Source: Corynebacterium deserti GIMN1.010 (lineage in GTDB: Bacteria; Actinomycetota; Actinomycetes; Mycobacteriales; Mycobacteriaceae). From it: 64,000 nucleotides of DNA. Location: contig NZ_CP009220.1 in assembly GCF_001277995.1 (NCBI RefSeq), forward strand, positions 992,001 through 1,056,000, read 5' to 3'. Shown piece after piece: positions 27,310 through 36,288 of the stretch (position 1 is the first letter of the stretch; each line of letters opens with the position of its first letter). The notes below the pieces were generated by a model. The model was not told where the DNA came from and made no database searches. It saw only the letters and a program-made list of their open reading frames with translations. A program made the position numbers and the translations under genes.

Positions 27310-28652
27310 ATGAGACCACGAAGTTCCCTCACCGAGCATCAACGAGAAAAACTCGTCGAACTCTTTGAACAAGGCTTAAGCTATAAGGCTTCGGCCAACC
27401 GTATCGGTGTCAACCACAGTCCGGTGAAGAAATTACACCTAAGGTGGGTCCTTCATGGCAGGCTATCTCTTGTGGAGAAACCAACCAAGCAACAGTATTC
27501 CTTCGAGGTAAAGAAGGAAATTGTCGAACGCTACCTCGCCGGTGAGACAGCGATGGATTTAGCTCGAGAGTTTCAACTTTCGTCAGACCAACTTGTTAAG
27601 GGATGGGCAGTTAAATGGCGCAAGGGCGGTGACGAAGCGCTTAAACCAAAGCCCAAGGGGCGACCTAAGAGCCCCGCGAAACCAGCAGCTTTGACCGAAG
27701 AAGACAAACTTCGCCGCAGAGTAGAACAACTCGAAGCTGAAAATGCGTACCTAAAAAAATTGCGGGACTTGAGGAACCAGCGGCGAGGCTAAAAGCCGAA
27801 GCTATCGCCATCCTCAAGTCAGACCACAAACTCGACGATCTCCTCAAAGCTGCCGGTTGTGCCCGTTCGACGTATTTCTACCATCAAGCACGGCTGGATC
27901 GACCGGATACGCACACTGAACTCAAAGAAGCTATCAAGTCCATTTTCTCGAAGATGAAACGTCGCTATGGCTACCGTCGCGTACTTTGTGAGCTGCGTAA
28001 TCAAGGTTGGCAGGTAGGCCACAAGCTGGTCTATAAGCTCATGGATCACATGGGGTTAAAGTCCAAGGTCAGGCCACGTAAAAAGTACAATTCCTATAAA
28101 GGACACATCAGTCGTATCGCCGATAACATCTTAGATCGCAACTTCACGCCAGGAGAATCGAACACAGTGTGGGTCAGTGACGTCACTGAATTCCGTGTCG
28201 CTGGCATCAAGATCTATTTATCACCGGTGATGGATCTGCATGACCGCACCATCTTGGCCTATGAACTGGCAACGTCACCGACAACGAAGTTCACATCCTC
28301 GTCGTTAAAAAACGCAATTATCTGGCATCAACCTGCACAAGGGTTAATAGTGCATACAGATCAAGGCTTCCAGTATCAGCATTCAAGCTGGCGTCGACTC
28401 ATCGAGTCTGTCGGTGGTATTCAGTCGATGTCGCGTAAGGGTAACTGCTACGACAACGCGGTCATGGAGAACTTCTTCGGACATCTGAAAACCGAGATGT
28501 ATCACGACGAGCACTTCGCCAGCGTCGAAGAGTTTCGGCAAGCCGTAGACGACTACATCTTTTGGTATAACAACGATCGACTCCAACAACAATTCAAAGG
28601 CCTGACTCCGATGCAATACCGGAATCAGGCCCTTGAAGCCCTAATCACCTAG
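27310..28652 (+). CDS. IS3/IS150-type transposase OrfAB, made by -1 frameshifting
   Basis: OrfA (27310-27792, 160 residues) has two helix-turn-helix stretches (HQREKLVELFEQGLSYKA; ETAMDLAREFQLSSDQLVK) and ends in a leucine-zipper-like LRRRVEQLEAENAYLKKL. OrfB continues in the -1 frame to 28652 and carries the DDE catalytic core: VWVSDVTEF, VHTDQGFQYQH and the Glu of AVMENFFGHLKTE. The joint is the slippery run of seven A (A AAA AAA, 27753-27759). The shifted product reads ...LKKIAGLEEPAAR... Both frames look intact. OrfA alone usually acts as an inhibitor. Confidence 0.9.
27753..27759 (+). promoter_or_regulatory. Programmed -1 frameshift heptamer in the IS transposase
   Basis: A AAA AAA in the frame CTA AAA AAA TTG. 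Slipping back by one base joins OrfA to OrfB; this is the normal control of transposase synthesis in IS3-family elements. OrfA would otherwise end 11 codons further at 27792. Confidence 0.8.
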
Positions 28653-28699
28653 AATTAAACCAGTCCAACTTTCGGGGGCTAGTTCAGCGCGGGGATTTT

Positions 28700-29554
28700 T
28701 TAGCTATAAAGGTCATCGTCGAGCGAGCTGCGTCGTCGAGAGGCTTTTCGACGCTCCCCCTCAGGCTGCACCTTTGGCTGAACCGGAGTCTGCGCCTGCG
28801 GCCGTGGCTCAAGTCGGGGCTCAGGCTTGGCCTTGGCCTTTGGTGCAACCGTGGGACCTGGCATGGGGGTGTAGGGGGCACCGCGCTGCGCCTGGCGCTG
28901 AGCGAGCTGCTGACGACGCTCCTGACTGCGCCTAATCAGCTCATCAACTGTCACCTGAGAATTCTCACCGGCTGGAGCAGAAGGCTGCGCGCGCCTGCTG
29001 CGAACCTTAGTACTCTGTGCACGAGCACGCTTTGCCGCATGTTGATTAGCCTGATCAGCCTCACGCAGCTTACGACGCGTCCGCTCACTTGTCGCTTGAA
29101 CATGCTGTTGGTTTCGACGTAACAAAATGATCCTCATAACCGCAATCAACGCAGCCACCAACGTGACCATGATCAACGTCGGGAACATCTGCGCCAACGG
29201 ATAAATCGCGGTGAGGATCTCTGTGGTGGACACACCGGGGGAGTTGGCCGCGCCGGGTGCTTGATGGGACACAAACCACGATGTTAAAGGAGTGAAAATA
29301 CCAAACAGCACAGGGATGGAAGCCACGGTCAAAAACAGACCGCGGGCTTCTACCAACAGGGTCACAGCAAGCGTCGCGATAATGAAAATCAGCTGGTAGG
29401 AAAGCCCAAGTGCTCCCAACAATAAGCTGACGAGCATGCCTGTAATGAGGGATGCCAAAACAACTGAAGGACCAGACCATGTTGGCAATCCGACAAATGT
29501 CGTTTGCTTTTGTGGTCTCGAACTTCTCCTCGACGATGCTGATCCATGTGACAC
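28700..29554 (-). CDS. DUF6542-like membrane protein with long basic tail
   Basis: A 284-residue protein with about four hydrophobic segments in its first 150 residues (VVLASLITGMLVSLLLGALG; LIFIIATLAVTLLVEA; VASIPVLFGIFTPLT; FPTLIMVTLVAALIAVM), followed by a 130-residue cytosolic tail rich in Arg, Gln, Ala and Pro, which is probably disordered. The layout fits DUF6542 proteins found near ispH/lytB in mycolata. Function is unknown. The GTG at 29554 is the likely start. Its stop is 13 bases from the IS end, so its terminator half, not its coding part, was hit. Confidence 0.65.
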   Translation of the reverse strand: MSHGSASSRRSSRPQKQTTFVGLPTWSGPSVVLASLITGMLVSLLLGALGLSYQLIFIIATLAVTLLVEARGLFLTVASIPVLFGIFTPLTSWFVSHQAPGAANSPGVSTTEILTAIYPLAQMFPTLIMVTLVAALIAVMRIILLRRNQQHVQATSERTRRKLREADQANQHAAKRARAQSTKVRSRRAQPSAPAGENSQVTVDELIRRSQERRQQLAQRQAQRGAPYTPMPGPTVAPKAKAKPEPRLEPRPQAQTPVQPKVQPEGERRKASRRRSSLDDDLYS

Positions 29555-29620
29555 GACTGTTTACATTACCGTTTTAAGAGTGAAAACAAGACTTTCGCCT
29601 TGCTGAGATATGCCAGTTGC

Positions 29621-31102
29621 TTAGTTTCGCTTCCGCATTTTGCCCAACGCCTGCGACGTAGCGCTTCGCGCATGTGACAAGCGTCGCTTCAATTCTGTGC
29701 GTCGAACCTCATTGGGATCGGTGGTGTCACGGTCGGCCTCCAAAAATTCAGGAATGTTCAGATCGTTCGACTCAGTATCACCGAGCATGCGTTGGTAGTA
29801 GCGCTTGCGGAAGAGTTCACCTTCGGCCTCCATGTGGCGGCCAGCGAGCTCACCGTATGGGCTTTCAAACGTAAGATCAGACGCTGATTTCTCACCGGCA
29901 CGAAGCGATGTCATGTCTTGGAAGTAGCGGAAAAACACAGCAATCATTGCAGCTACTGGAACCGCCAGGAACGCACCCATGATGCCGAAAAGCGTGCCAC
30001 CAACCGTGACGGACAGCAACACGATGACAGGATGTAGATTCATTGCCTTGGACTGCAGCAGTGGTGAGAGGATATTGCCTTCGATCTGCTGAACGGCCAC
30101 GACAATGACGAGCACGATGATGGCTTCGGTAAAGCCGAGGGATACCAGTGCCACGAGGACTGCCAGAGCGCCGGCGGTGAAGGCACCAATGATGGGGATG
30201 AAGCCTGCAACGAACGTGATCACCGACAGTGCGAGAGCCATTGGTACGCCGACAATAACGAGACCAATGCCGATGAAGACGGCATCGACAGCAGACACCA
30301 AAGCCTGTGCGCGCACGAAACCTGACAGTGTTGTCCATGCGCGGGTGAGCAGCTCCGTGACATGCCAGCCGGAGGTTTCGCCGCCAATCTTTCGCGCCCA
30401 CGGCAGAAAGCGATGGCCGTCTTTGAGGAAGAAGAATGTCAGCACCAACACCACACCGAGGGTGACAATCACGCTGGTGGCAGCTCCCAGACCGGAGAAG
30501 ATTTCGCCTGCAATCGTGCCTGCCTGATTTTGCAGCCAGGCAGCGGCTTCGTTGAAGTACCGGCTGAGATCTTCTGAGTCCAAGTTCAGTGGGGGGCCTT
30601 GCAGCCACAACTGAATGCTCAAAATGCCTTCAAATGCTTGAAAGTAGAGCACCTGCGATTGCTGGGCGATGCTCGGTGCAATTGACCACATGATCACGCC
30701 GACAATGGCAAAGAATGTGCCAATGGTGAGAAATGCAGCTAAGGCACTTGGTACGCCGTGCTTGCGCAGCCACGTGTTGGGGCCAGAGAGCACCGTACAA
30801 ATAATGATGGCCAAGGTAACTGGCAGGACGCCTTGCCAAAAACGGCCCAGCACCCACCACAGGATAAATGTGGCAGCAGCGATGAAGATGATGCGCAGGC
30901 TCCACATGGAGACGCTCTTCATGTAGTCGCTGATAACGACAGATCGGTCGATGCGATCTACGGGCGGAGCATGTGAAATCGTTTCATCAGCACGTTCCTG
31001 TTGGGATTTGCTGATGTTTTCTTGATCCTGCGCAGAGTCGCGTGACGACTCGCGTGAAGAATCGTCGGAAAAATCCTCGGGGAAATCATCCATGGTTGCC
31101 AC
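29621..31102 (-). CDS. AI-2E (UPF0118) family membrane transporter
   Basis: A 493-residue protein with an acidic N-terminal tail, eight hydrophobic segments and a charged C-terminal tail. Family blocks are FFLKDGHRFLPWARKIGG, ALALSVITFVAGFIPIIGAF (the conserved PxxG) and QQIEGNILSPLLQ (Q-x-x-E/D-x-x-x-x-P). Members export autoinducer-2 in E. coli or act as Na+/H+ antiporters in others; which applies here is open. GTG 31102 or ATG 31093 (MDDFPED) can be the start. Confidence 0.8.
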   Translation of the reverse strand: MATMDDFPEDFSDDSSRESSRDSAQDQENISKSQQERADETISHAPPVDRIDRSVVISDYMKSVSMWSLRIIFIAAATFILWWVLGRFWQGVLPVTLAIIICTVLSGPNTWLRKHGVPSALAAFLTIGTFFAIVGVIMWSIAPSIAQQSQVLYFQAFEGILSIQLWLQGPPLNLDSEDLSRYFNEAAAWLQNQAGTIAGEIFSGLGAATSVIVTLGVVLVLTFFFLKDGHRFLPWARKIGGETSGWHVTELLTRAWTTLSGFVRAQALVSAVDAVFIGIGLVIVGVPMALALSVITFVAGFIPIIGAFTAGALAVLVALVSLGFTEAIIVLVIVVAVQQIEGNILSPLLQSKAMNLHPVIVLLSVTVGGTLFGIMGAFLAVPVAAMIAVFFRYFQDMTSLRAGEKSASDLTFESPYGELAGRHMEAEGELFRKRYYQRMLGDTESNDLNIPEFLEADRDTTDPNEVRRTELKRRLSHARSATSQALGKMRKRN

Positions 31103-31141
31103 GGTTATCTATTCTGCATTGGTTTGGGTATTTAAGCACGT

Positions 31142-31183
31142 AAACACTCCCTACGTCGGGGTGTGACGTGAGGGAGTGCTTTT
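31142..31183. terminator. Terminator behind metS
   Basis: CACTCCCT-ACGTC (31145-31157) pairs with GACGT-AGGGAGTG (31165-31178) with one unpaired base. It separates the metP-metS pair from the next minus-strand gene. A short T run follows on the plus side (CTTTTATC), and TTTACG on the minus side. Confidence 0.65.
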
Positions 31184-31207
31184 ATCAGTCAAACATTAGG
31201 GCGATTT

Positions 31208-31381
31208 TTAGTCGCGCTTGAATTCCTGCTCGATCAGAACCGAATCGGTTGCGTATGGTGAGGCGCCAAAGAGGCCGACTTTTTCGTCGGGTTTGCTTCG
31301 CAAAGCAATGGTGCTAAGAATCAGGCCACCCCAAATGATGACCATGAACAACACCATCATGATGATTGCTGTAGTGCTCAT
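31208..31381 (-). CDS. metS: MetS, small subunit of the methionine/alanine importer
   Basis: A 57-residue protein with one membrane span (TAIIMMVLFMVIIWGGLIL) and a short charged tail ending in EQEFKRD. C. glutamicum MetPS is a secondary Na+-coupled methionine and alanine importer of the neurotransmitter-sodium-symporter type in which MetS is needed for function. It starts 19 bases behind metP. The ATG at 31381 has AGGAGTTTCC upstream on the minus strand. Confidence 0.88.
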   Translation of the reverse strand: MSTTAIIMMVLFMVIIWGGLILSTIALRSKPDEKVGLFGASPYATDSVLIEQEFKRD

Positions 31382-31400
31382 TGTGGAAACTCCTTAAGCC

Positions 31401-33077
31401 TTAAGGGTTGGTGACGTTGACGGTGGGGTAATCGGACGCGTCTTCGGTAGCGTCGAAAGGCGCAATCGGATCGTTGGAAGCCCAGCGACGTGGGCGGTGC
31501 AGGGCGCGTTTATGCTCAGGGGAGACGCCGAAGTCGGAGCCCGGAGGGCCGTCGACAAGCGTGCCCTTAGGCCAGGCAACCAGTGGCATGACGAATGCTA
31601 CGACGAGGATGACGCCGAGGACACCCCAGCCAAAGAGGCCGTTTTGCAGCAGGGTGTAGCCGCCATACGGCTCGTTTATGAGGGTGATCAGTTCCTGGAA
31701 GAGCGTAAATCCAAGAACCAGGGTGGTGACGTTGACGACTGAGATCCGCCAGATGGTGTTCACCTTGAATGCGGAGACGGCGTTGAGGTGCATGGAGAAC
31801 TCGTCGATGCGCCGCAAAACCCAGTCAATGCTGACAACTGCGATGAGGGCGACGGCGACGATGCCGATGTTGTTGGTGAACTTGTCCATGATGTCTAGCG
31901 TTGCCAGACCAGAGGTGGTGGAAAACAGTGCCAGGGACAAAATAGCCATGACAATGCCTACGCCAATGGCGGTGGTCTTACGAGGCAGGTTGAACTTGTC
32001 TTTGACAGCAGAAACGACAACTTCCAGCAAAGAGAACAGGGAAGAAAAGCCTGCGAGGGTCAGGGAGCTGAAGAACAAGAAACCAAAAAGTGCACCGAAA
32101 GGCATCTCGTTGATGATGGTCGGGAAGGCGACAAAGGCCAGGCCGATGCCGGAGGTTGCGACCTCATCTACACCTACACCTGAGTTGGCAGCCATGAAGC
32201 CCAGTGCGGCAAAGACGCCGATACCTGCAAGAACCTCGAAGGAGGAGTTAGCGAAACCGGTGACTAGACCAGTGTTGGTGAGGTTGGTACGAGGCTTGAG
32301 GTAGGAGGAGTAGGTGAGCATGATGCCGAAGCCAACAGACAGGGAGAAGAAGATCTGGCCATAAGCTGCTACCCACACCGTTGGATTCTTGAGTGCTTCC
32401 CAGTTAGGGGTAAACAGTGCATCGAGGCCGATTTCTGCACCTGGCAGCAAGATTGCCTGGATCACGACAATGATGAAGATGATGACCAAGACTGGCATGA
32501 AGATCATGTTGACGCGGCCAATGCCCTTATCAACGCCCACGGCCAACACGGCCACAGCTGCAATCCATACGACAAGCAATGCCAGGGCAATCTGCGGAAC
32601 GATGTCCATGGAGACAACAGCAGAGGAATCAAACTGCAGGAAGTCGGAGAAGAAGTAGGTGTCGGGATCATCTCCCCACGCCTGGTTCAAGGACTTGATG
32701 GCATACAGGCCTGCCCAACCAATGATGGCTGCGTAGTAGATGGTGATGAAGAAGGCGATGCCTACCTGAATCCAGCCGATGGCTTCGGTCTGTTTTTTAA
32801 AGCGTCGAAATGCAAGGGGCGCGCTGCCCCTGTAGCGGTGACCTAGCGCAAAATCCAAAAACAGCAGGGGAATACCCGCGGTAAGCAGAGCAATTGCATA
32901 AGGAATCAGGAATGCGCCTCCGCCGTTGTCGTATGCGACGTAGGGGAATCGCCAAATATTACCTAGTCCAACCGCGGAACCAATGGCGGCCAGGATAAAC
33001 ACAGAACGGGATGAGAAAACTTCGCGGCGTTCGCCCTTTTGAGGGGATGCGGGAGCCGCATGTTGTGGAGTGGACAT
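31401..33077 (-). CDS. metP: MetP, NSS-family methionine/alanine importer
   Basis: A 558-residue protein with about twelve membrane spans. The NSS signature GSAVGLGNIWRFPYVAYDNG lies in TM1, with the unwound helix that binds substrate and Na+. It imports methionine and alanine driven by Na+ together with MetS. It has a soluble N-terminal tail (MSTPQHAAPASPQKG) and a long C-terminal tail with DGPPGSDFGVSPEHKRAL. The start ATG 33077 is used; an in-frame start seven codons upstream lacks a ribosome site. Confidence 0.92.
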   Translation of the reverse strand: MSTPQHAAPASPQKGERREVFSSRSVFILAAIGSAVGLGNIWRFPYVAYDNGGGAFLIPYAIALLTAGIPLLFLDFALGHRYRGSAPLAFRRFKKQTEAIGWIQVGIAFFITIYYAAIIGWAGLYAIKSLNQAWGDDPDTYFFSDFLQFDSSAVVSMDIVPQIALALLVVWIAAVAVLAVGVDKGIGRVNMIFMPVLVIIFIIVVIQAILLPGAEIGLDALFTPNWEALKNPTVWVAAYGQIFFSLSVGFGIMLTYSSYLKPRTNLTNTGLVTGFANSSFEVLAGIGVFAALGFMAANSGVGVDEVATSGIGLAFVAFPTIINEMPFGALFGFLFFSSLTLAGFSSLFSLLEVVVSAVKDKFNLPRKTTAIGVGIVMAILSLALFSTTSGLATLDIMDKFTNNIGIVAVALIAVVSIDWVLRRIDEFSMHLNAVSAFKVNTIWRISVVNVTTLVLGFTLFQELITLINEPYGGYTLLQNGLFGWGVLGVILVVAFVMPLVAWPKGTLVDGPPGSDFGVSPEHKRALHRPRRWASNDPIAPFDATEDASDYPTVNVTNP

Positions 33078-33359
33078 TGTGTGTCTCCAGTCATGCACAA
33101 AGGACAGTTAATTCTGAACAGATTTTCCCCAAAGCGTGGGAGCAGTCCTTTGTGTGGTCTGATCCGTGTGCACTCCTTCTGGCTGCCGATGGTGTAGCAG
33201 AATATGGAAAATGGGGTTGACTAAAATTCAGTTGAAATAATCTTAACAGTGTAATAGGCAGAAATTGGCAAATAGTGGGGAAGTCCTCTGATGTTCTTTC
33301 TGTATACCTATTTGTATTCCTTTGTGCCCGCGCCGTTTAGCTTCTTAGATTGAGGTTGA

Positions 33360-33373
33360 TAGGATATGTGCCT
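33360..33373 (+). promoter_or_regulatory. Putative leaderless promoter of ychF
   Basis: TAGGAT at 33360-33365 is a fair -10 box and lies eight bases before the GTG at 33374, with no ribosome site between them. This is the layout of leaderless transcripts, which are frequent in Corynebacterium. Confidence 0.4.
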
Positions 33374-34459
33374 GTGACCCTTACTCTTGGAATCGTCGGC
33401 CTGCCCAACGTTGGCAAGTCCACTCTGTTCAACGCCCTGACCCGCAATGATGTGCTGGCTGCAAACTACCCCTTTGCCACCATCGAACCAAACGTCGGAC
33501 TCGTCGAGCTTCCGGACGCTCGCTTGACCCGCCTTGCGGAAATCTTCGGCTCGGAGCGGATCCTGCCAGCCACCGTGTCCTTCGTGGACATCGCGGGCAT
33601 TGTTAAGGGAGCCTCCGAAGGCGAAGGTATGGGTAACGCCTTCCTCGCCAACATCCGCGAAGCCGACGCCATCTGCCAGGTCGTCCGCGCGTTTTCAGAT
33701 GAAAACGTCATTCACGTCGACGGCGAAGTCAACCCAGCCACCGACATTTCTGTCATCAACACCGAATTAATTTTGGCGGACCTGCAGACGGTGGAAAAGG
33801 CGTTGCCCCGCCTTGAGAAGGACGCGCGCAAGGACAAGGCGCTTAACGACGTTGTCTCTGAGACCAAAAAGGCTCAAGAAATTCTTAGCGACGACCGTAC
33901 CTTGTTCTCTGCTGCTAAAAACGGCGAGATCGATCTTTCCCTGCTCCGCGATCTCCACCTCATGACCGCTAAGCCTTTCCTCTACGTCTTCAACTCTGCC
34001 GAAGCAGTGCTTACCGACGACGCCAAGAAGGCCGAACTCCGTGAACTTGTCGCACCTGCAGACTGCGTGTTCCTTGATGCCCAGACTGAAACCGAACTTC
34101 TAGAACTCGAAGAAGACGAAGCAGCTGAACTCCTTGAAGCTGTAGGCCAAACCGAGCCAGGCCTGCACTCCCTTGCACGCGCTGGTTTTGAGACCCTCGG
34201 CCTGCAGACCTACCTCACCGCAGGTCCAAAGGAATCCCGTGCTTGGACTATCCACAAAGGTGACACCGCTCCACAGGCTGCAGGCGTTATCCACTCCGAC
34301 TTCGAGCGCGGCTTCATCAAGGCTGAAATCGTCTCCTTCGAAGACCTCGACGCCGCAGGTTCCATGGCTGAGGCAAAGGCCCAGGGCAAAGTCCGCCAAG
34401 AAGGCAAGGACTACGTGATGGTTGACGGCGACGTTGTGGAGTTCAAGTTCAACGTCTGA
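33374..34459 (+). CDS. ychF: Ribosome-binding ATPase YchF
   Basis: A 361-residue OBG-family P-loop protein that prefers ATP and binds ribosomes. G1 is GIVGLPNVGKSTLFN, G2/G3 DIAGIVKGASEGEGMGNAFL; the changed specificity loop is FLYVFNSAE in place of NKxD (giving N-x-x-E), as in YchF. A TGS domain ends the protein (WTIHKGDTAPQAAGVIHSD, FIKAEIVSFEDL). I choose GTG 33374 (MTLTLGIVGLPN); upstream residues have no homology. Confidence 0.94.
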   Translation: MTLTLGIVGLPNVGKSTLFNALTRNDVLAANYPFATIEPNVGLVELPDARLTRLAEIFGSERILPATVSFVDIAGIVKGASEGEGMGNAFLANIREADAICQVVRAFSDENVIHVDGEVNPATDISVINTELILADLQTVEKALPRLEKDARKDKALNDVVSETKKAQEILSDDRTLFSAAKNGEIDLSLLRDLHLMTAKPFLYVFNSAEAVLTDDAKKAELRELVAPADCVFLDAQTETELLELEEDEAAELLEAVGQTEPGLHSLARAGFETLGLQTYLTAGPKESRAWTIHKGDTAPQAAGVIHSDFERGFIKAEIVSFEDLDAAGSMAEAKAQGKVRQEGKDYVMVDGDVVEFKFNV

Positions 34460-34878
34460 TCATGCAGGTCGGAGAGTTTCCGCCCGCTAAATGGGACCTG
34501 CGGTGATGGGGTGCTTTTAGTGGATCTTTAGCAGAACAAGGACCCCCGACCGGTACAGGCGGGCCCGAACCCCGGAAAGTGGACACGCTTAGTGCCGGGC
34601 TGGGAGCATTCAGGACAGGCGTCGCTGACGGCCACAGGTGCGGCATCGATGATGGTGATGTTTCCAGCATCGGCGGCACCGGTGATCGTCATCCGATCTC
34701 GGCGGTTCGGCAGATGGTGTCGGCCACGAGGTTGCCACTAGAATGCACAGTAGGGTCCCGGTTCGGTTGGATGAAAGCGTCGTAACTCTCATCTTGTACC
34801 GGCCAGGACCCCTACATGTTGTGCCACCCCGAACCCCGCCCCGCGGTCAACTACGCACTCCGAAACGCGAAGATCCGG
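34460..34878. other. Long gene-free stretch after ychF with foreign base composition
   Basis: About 420 bases, visibly richer in G and C than the core genes around it. GCAGGTC (34464-34470) and GACCTGC (34495-34501) form an inverted repeat just behind ychF. A 54-codon minus-strand frame (34692-34528) with CPECSQPG could be the remnant of an unknown gene but has no recognisable family. It marks the left border of an accessory island. Confidence 0.4.
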
Positions 34879-34892
34879 TATACTCCGCTCCC
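34879..34892 (+). promoter_or_regulatory. Leaderless promoter of the cation exchanger gene
   Basis: TATACT (34879-34884), a near-consensus -10 box, lies eight bases ahead of ATG 34893 and no ribosome site lies between. The transcript probably begins at or next to the start codon. Confidence 0.55.
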
Positions 34893-36023
34893 ATGGACTT
34901 TCTGGATGTGGGACGCATCATTGTCGGACTGGTGCTGTTGATTGTAGGCGGGGAACTTCTGGTGCGAGGTGCGTCAGCGCTGGCCCGCCGGGTGGGAATC
35001 TCCTCACTGGTGGTCGGTTTGACCGTCGTGTCAGCAGCTACATCCGCGCCGGAACTGGCGATTACCATCGGGGCGGTTTGGCAGGACGAGCCCGGACTGG
35101 CTGTGGGAAATGTGGTCGGTAGCAATATCATCAACATCCTGTTTATTCTCGGACTCTCCGCTCTGATCCTCCCCCTGGTCGTCACACGCGGACTGGTACG
35201 GTTCGATGTTCCCGTAATGGTCGCTCTATCGGCCGGGTTGCTCGTGATGGCCCTCGATGGGGTAATCAGCGCGGTCGATGGTGTGATCCTGTTCAGCGTG
35301 GTCGTTGCACACACGGTGTGGACGATTGTTGCCAGCCGTCGCCGCGCACGGCCCCCGGTCGATTCCACGGAGACCACCGCCGCCTCCGATACCGGGGACG
35401 GAGAAGAAATATCGCCTGCCACATCCACTATCAAATCCCTCCTGCTCATAGTGGTCGGAATCGCGCTGCTGGTGGGTGGGGCCACTCTCCTGGTCGATGG
35501 GGCGGTCAACATTGCCACCGGATTGGGCATCAGTAGTCTCGTGGTCGGATTGACCGTCGTTGCCATCGGTACCTCCTTGCCTGAACTGGTGACCTCCATT
35601 ACCGCGGTACGCCGTGGTGAACGGGACATCGCGGTGGGAAATATCGTGGGCAGCAACATCTTCAACATCGGAGTGGTGCTCGGACTGCCCGCCCTGATTT
35701 CCCTCGACGGCATCCCGGTGTCCAGCGCCGCCATCGCCTTTGATATCCCGGTGATGCTGGCCGTAGCAGCAGCTCTGCTGCCCATTGCCTTCACCGGTTT
35801 TGTGGTGGCACGGTGGGAGGGGGCGGTTTTTCTCGGATTGTATGTCGCCTACACGGGTTATCTTGTCCTTGCAGCTACCGAGCACGATGCCCTGGAGGGG
35901 TTTACCGCTGTGATGGCGGGCTTCATCCTCCCGCTGGTCATAGTCACCCTGATCGCCGTCACCTCCTATGAGATCGGGCTACGTAAGGGGAGAAAAGACC
36001 TCGCACGTACAGACCCGTCTTGA
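34893..36023 (+). CDS. Ca2+/Na+ exchanger (CaCA superfamily, YrbG-like)
   Basis: A 376-residue membrane antiporter with ten or eleven spans in two homologous halves. The two alpha repeats are clear: GLTVVSAATSAPELAITIGA / NVVGSNIINILFILGL in the first half and GLTVVAIGTSLPELVTSITA / NIVGSNIFNIGVVLGL in the second; the Glu in each PEL binds cation. In the first repeat the usual Gly-Thr-Ser is Ala-Thr-Ser. A hydrophilic loop rich in Thr, Asp and Glu joins the halves. The segment is GC-rich compared with the flanking core genes and lies near IS remnants, so horizontal transfer is likely. Confidence 0.88.
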   Translation: MDFLDVGRIIVGLVLLIVGGELLVRGASALARRVGISSLVVGLTVVSAATSAPELAITIGAVWQDEPGLAVGNVVGSNIINILFILGLSALILPLVVTRGLVRFDVPVMVALSAGLLVMALDGVISAVDGVILFSVVVAHTVWTIVASRRRARPPVDSTETTAASDTGDGEEISPATSTIKSLLLIVVGIALLVGGATLLVDGAVNIATGLGISSLVVGLTVVAIGTSLPELVTSITAVRRGERDIAVGNIVGSNIFNIGVVLGLPALISLDGIPVSSAAIAFDIPVMLAVAAALLPIAFTGFVVARWEGAVFLGLYVAYTGYLVLAATEHDALEGFTAVMAGFILPLVIVTLIAVTSYEIGLRKGRKDLARTDPS

Positions 36024-36064
36024 GGGGGACGGCCTCAACTTCCCTGTGTTTAGAATGACCGAAT

Positions 36065-36235
36065 ATGAACCAGGGGAAGGCCCTCCTGTGCTCCAGGGTG
36101 GCCTGGGTTATGGTCTTGTTGGTCGGACCGCAGCTCCTCCGGATAGGTCACCCTGGGGATGGGAAACCGCCGCGCGAAGCTGTACGCCACCCTGGGTGGA
36201 CCCCCATGGCTTCGGTAGGGGTGACGTTTCTATAA
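36065..36235 (+). CDS. Possible small leaderless protein
   Basis: A 56-codon frame starting ATG 36065 (MNQGKALLCSRVAWVMVLLV...) with one hydrophobic segment near the N-terminus. TAGAAT at 36051-36056 is a good -10 box eight bases upstream, so a leaderless message is possible. The C-terminal part is rich in Pro, Gly and Arg and unlike any family I know. It may be a chance frame in a GC-rich intergenic region. Confidence 0.25.
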   Translation: MNQGKALLCSRVAWVMVLLVGPQLLRIGHPGDGKPPREAVRHPGWTPMASVGVTFL

Positions 36236-36262
36236 CAAGTGATTGACTATGAGTGATCGTTT

Positions 36263-36282
36263 AACGCGGAATGCGTTAGAAT
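36263..36282 (+). promoter_or_regulatory. Palindrome over the -10 box of the next small gene
   Basis: AACGC (36263-36267) and GCGTT (36273-36277) are perfect inverted arms around GGAAT, and TAGAAT at 36277-36282 is a -10 box six bases before ATG 36289. A protein bound to the palindrome would block the promoter, so this looks like an operator of a leaderless gene. Confidence 0.5.
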
Positions 36283-36288
36283 TTTCTC

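Larger units (their letters stand above)
27250..28686 (+). mobile_element. Complete IS3-family (IS150-group) insertion sequence, 1437 bp
   Basis: The element is bounded by perfect 25-bp inverted repeats: 27250-27274 (TGAACTAGCCCCCGAAAGTT...) and 28662-28686. GCG directly on both sides (27247-27249, 28687-28689) is a 3-base target duplication, normal for IS3. It contains two overlapping reading frames joined by a -1 shift. The perfect repeats and intact frames suggest recent arrival and probable activity. The terminal sequence begins with TG and ends with CA as in other IS3 elements. Confidence 0.93.

Noticed and set aside
34528..34692. Minus-strand frame of 54 codons with CPECSQPG that could be a zinc-ribbon start of a transposase
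   Set aside because: Nothing after the Cys pair resembles a transposase and no IS ends are near; kept only as a note on the gene-free stretch.
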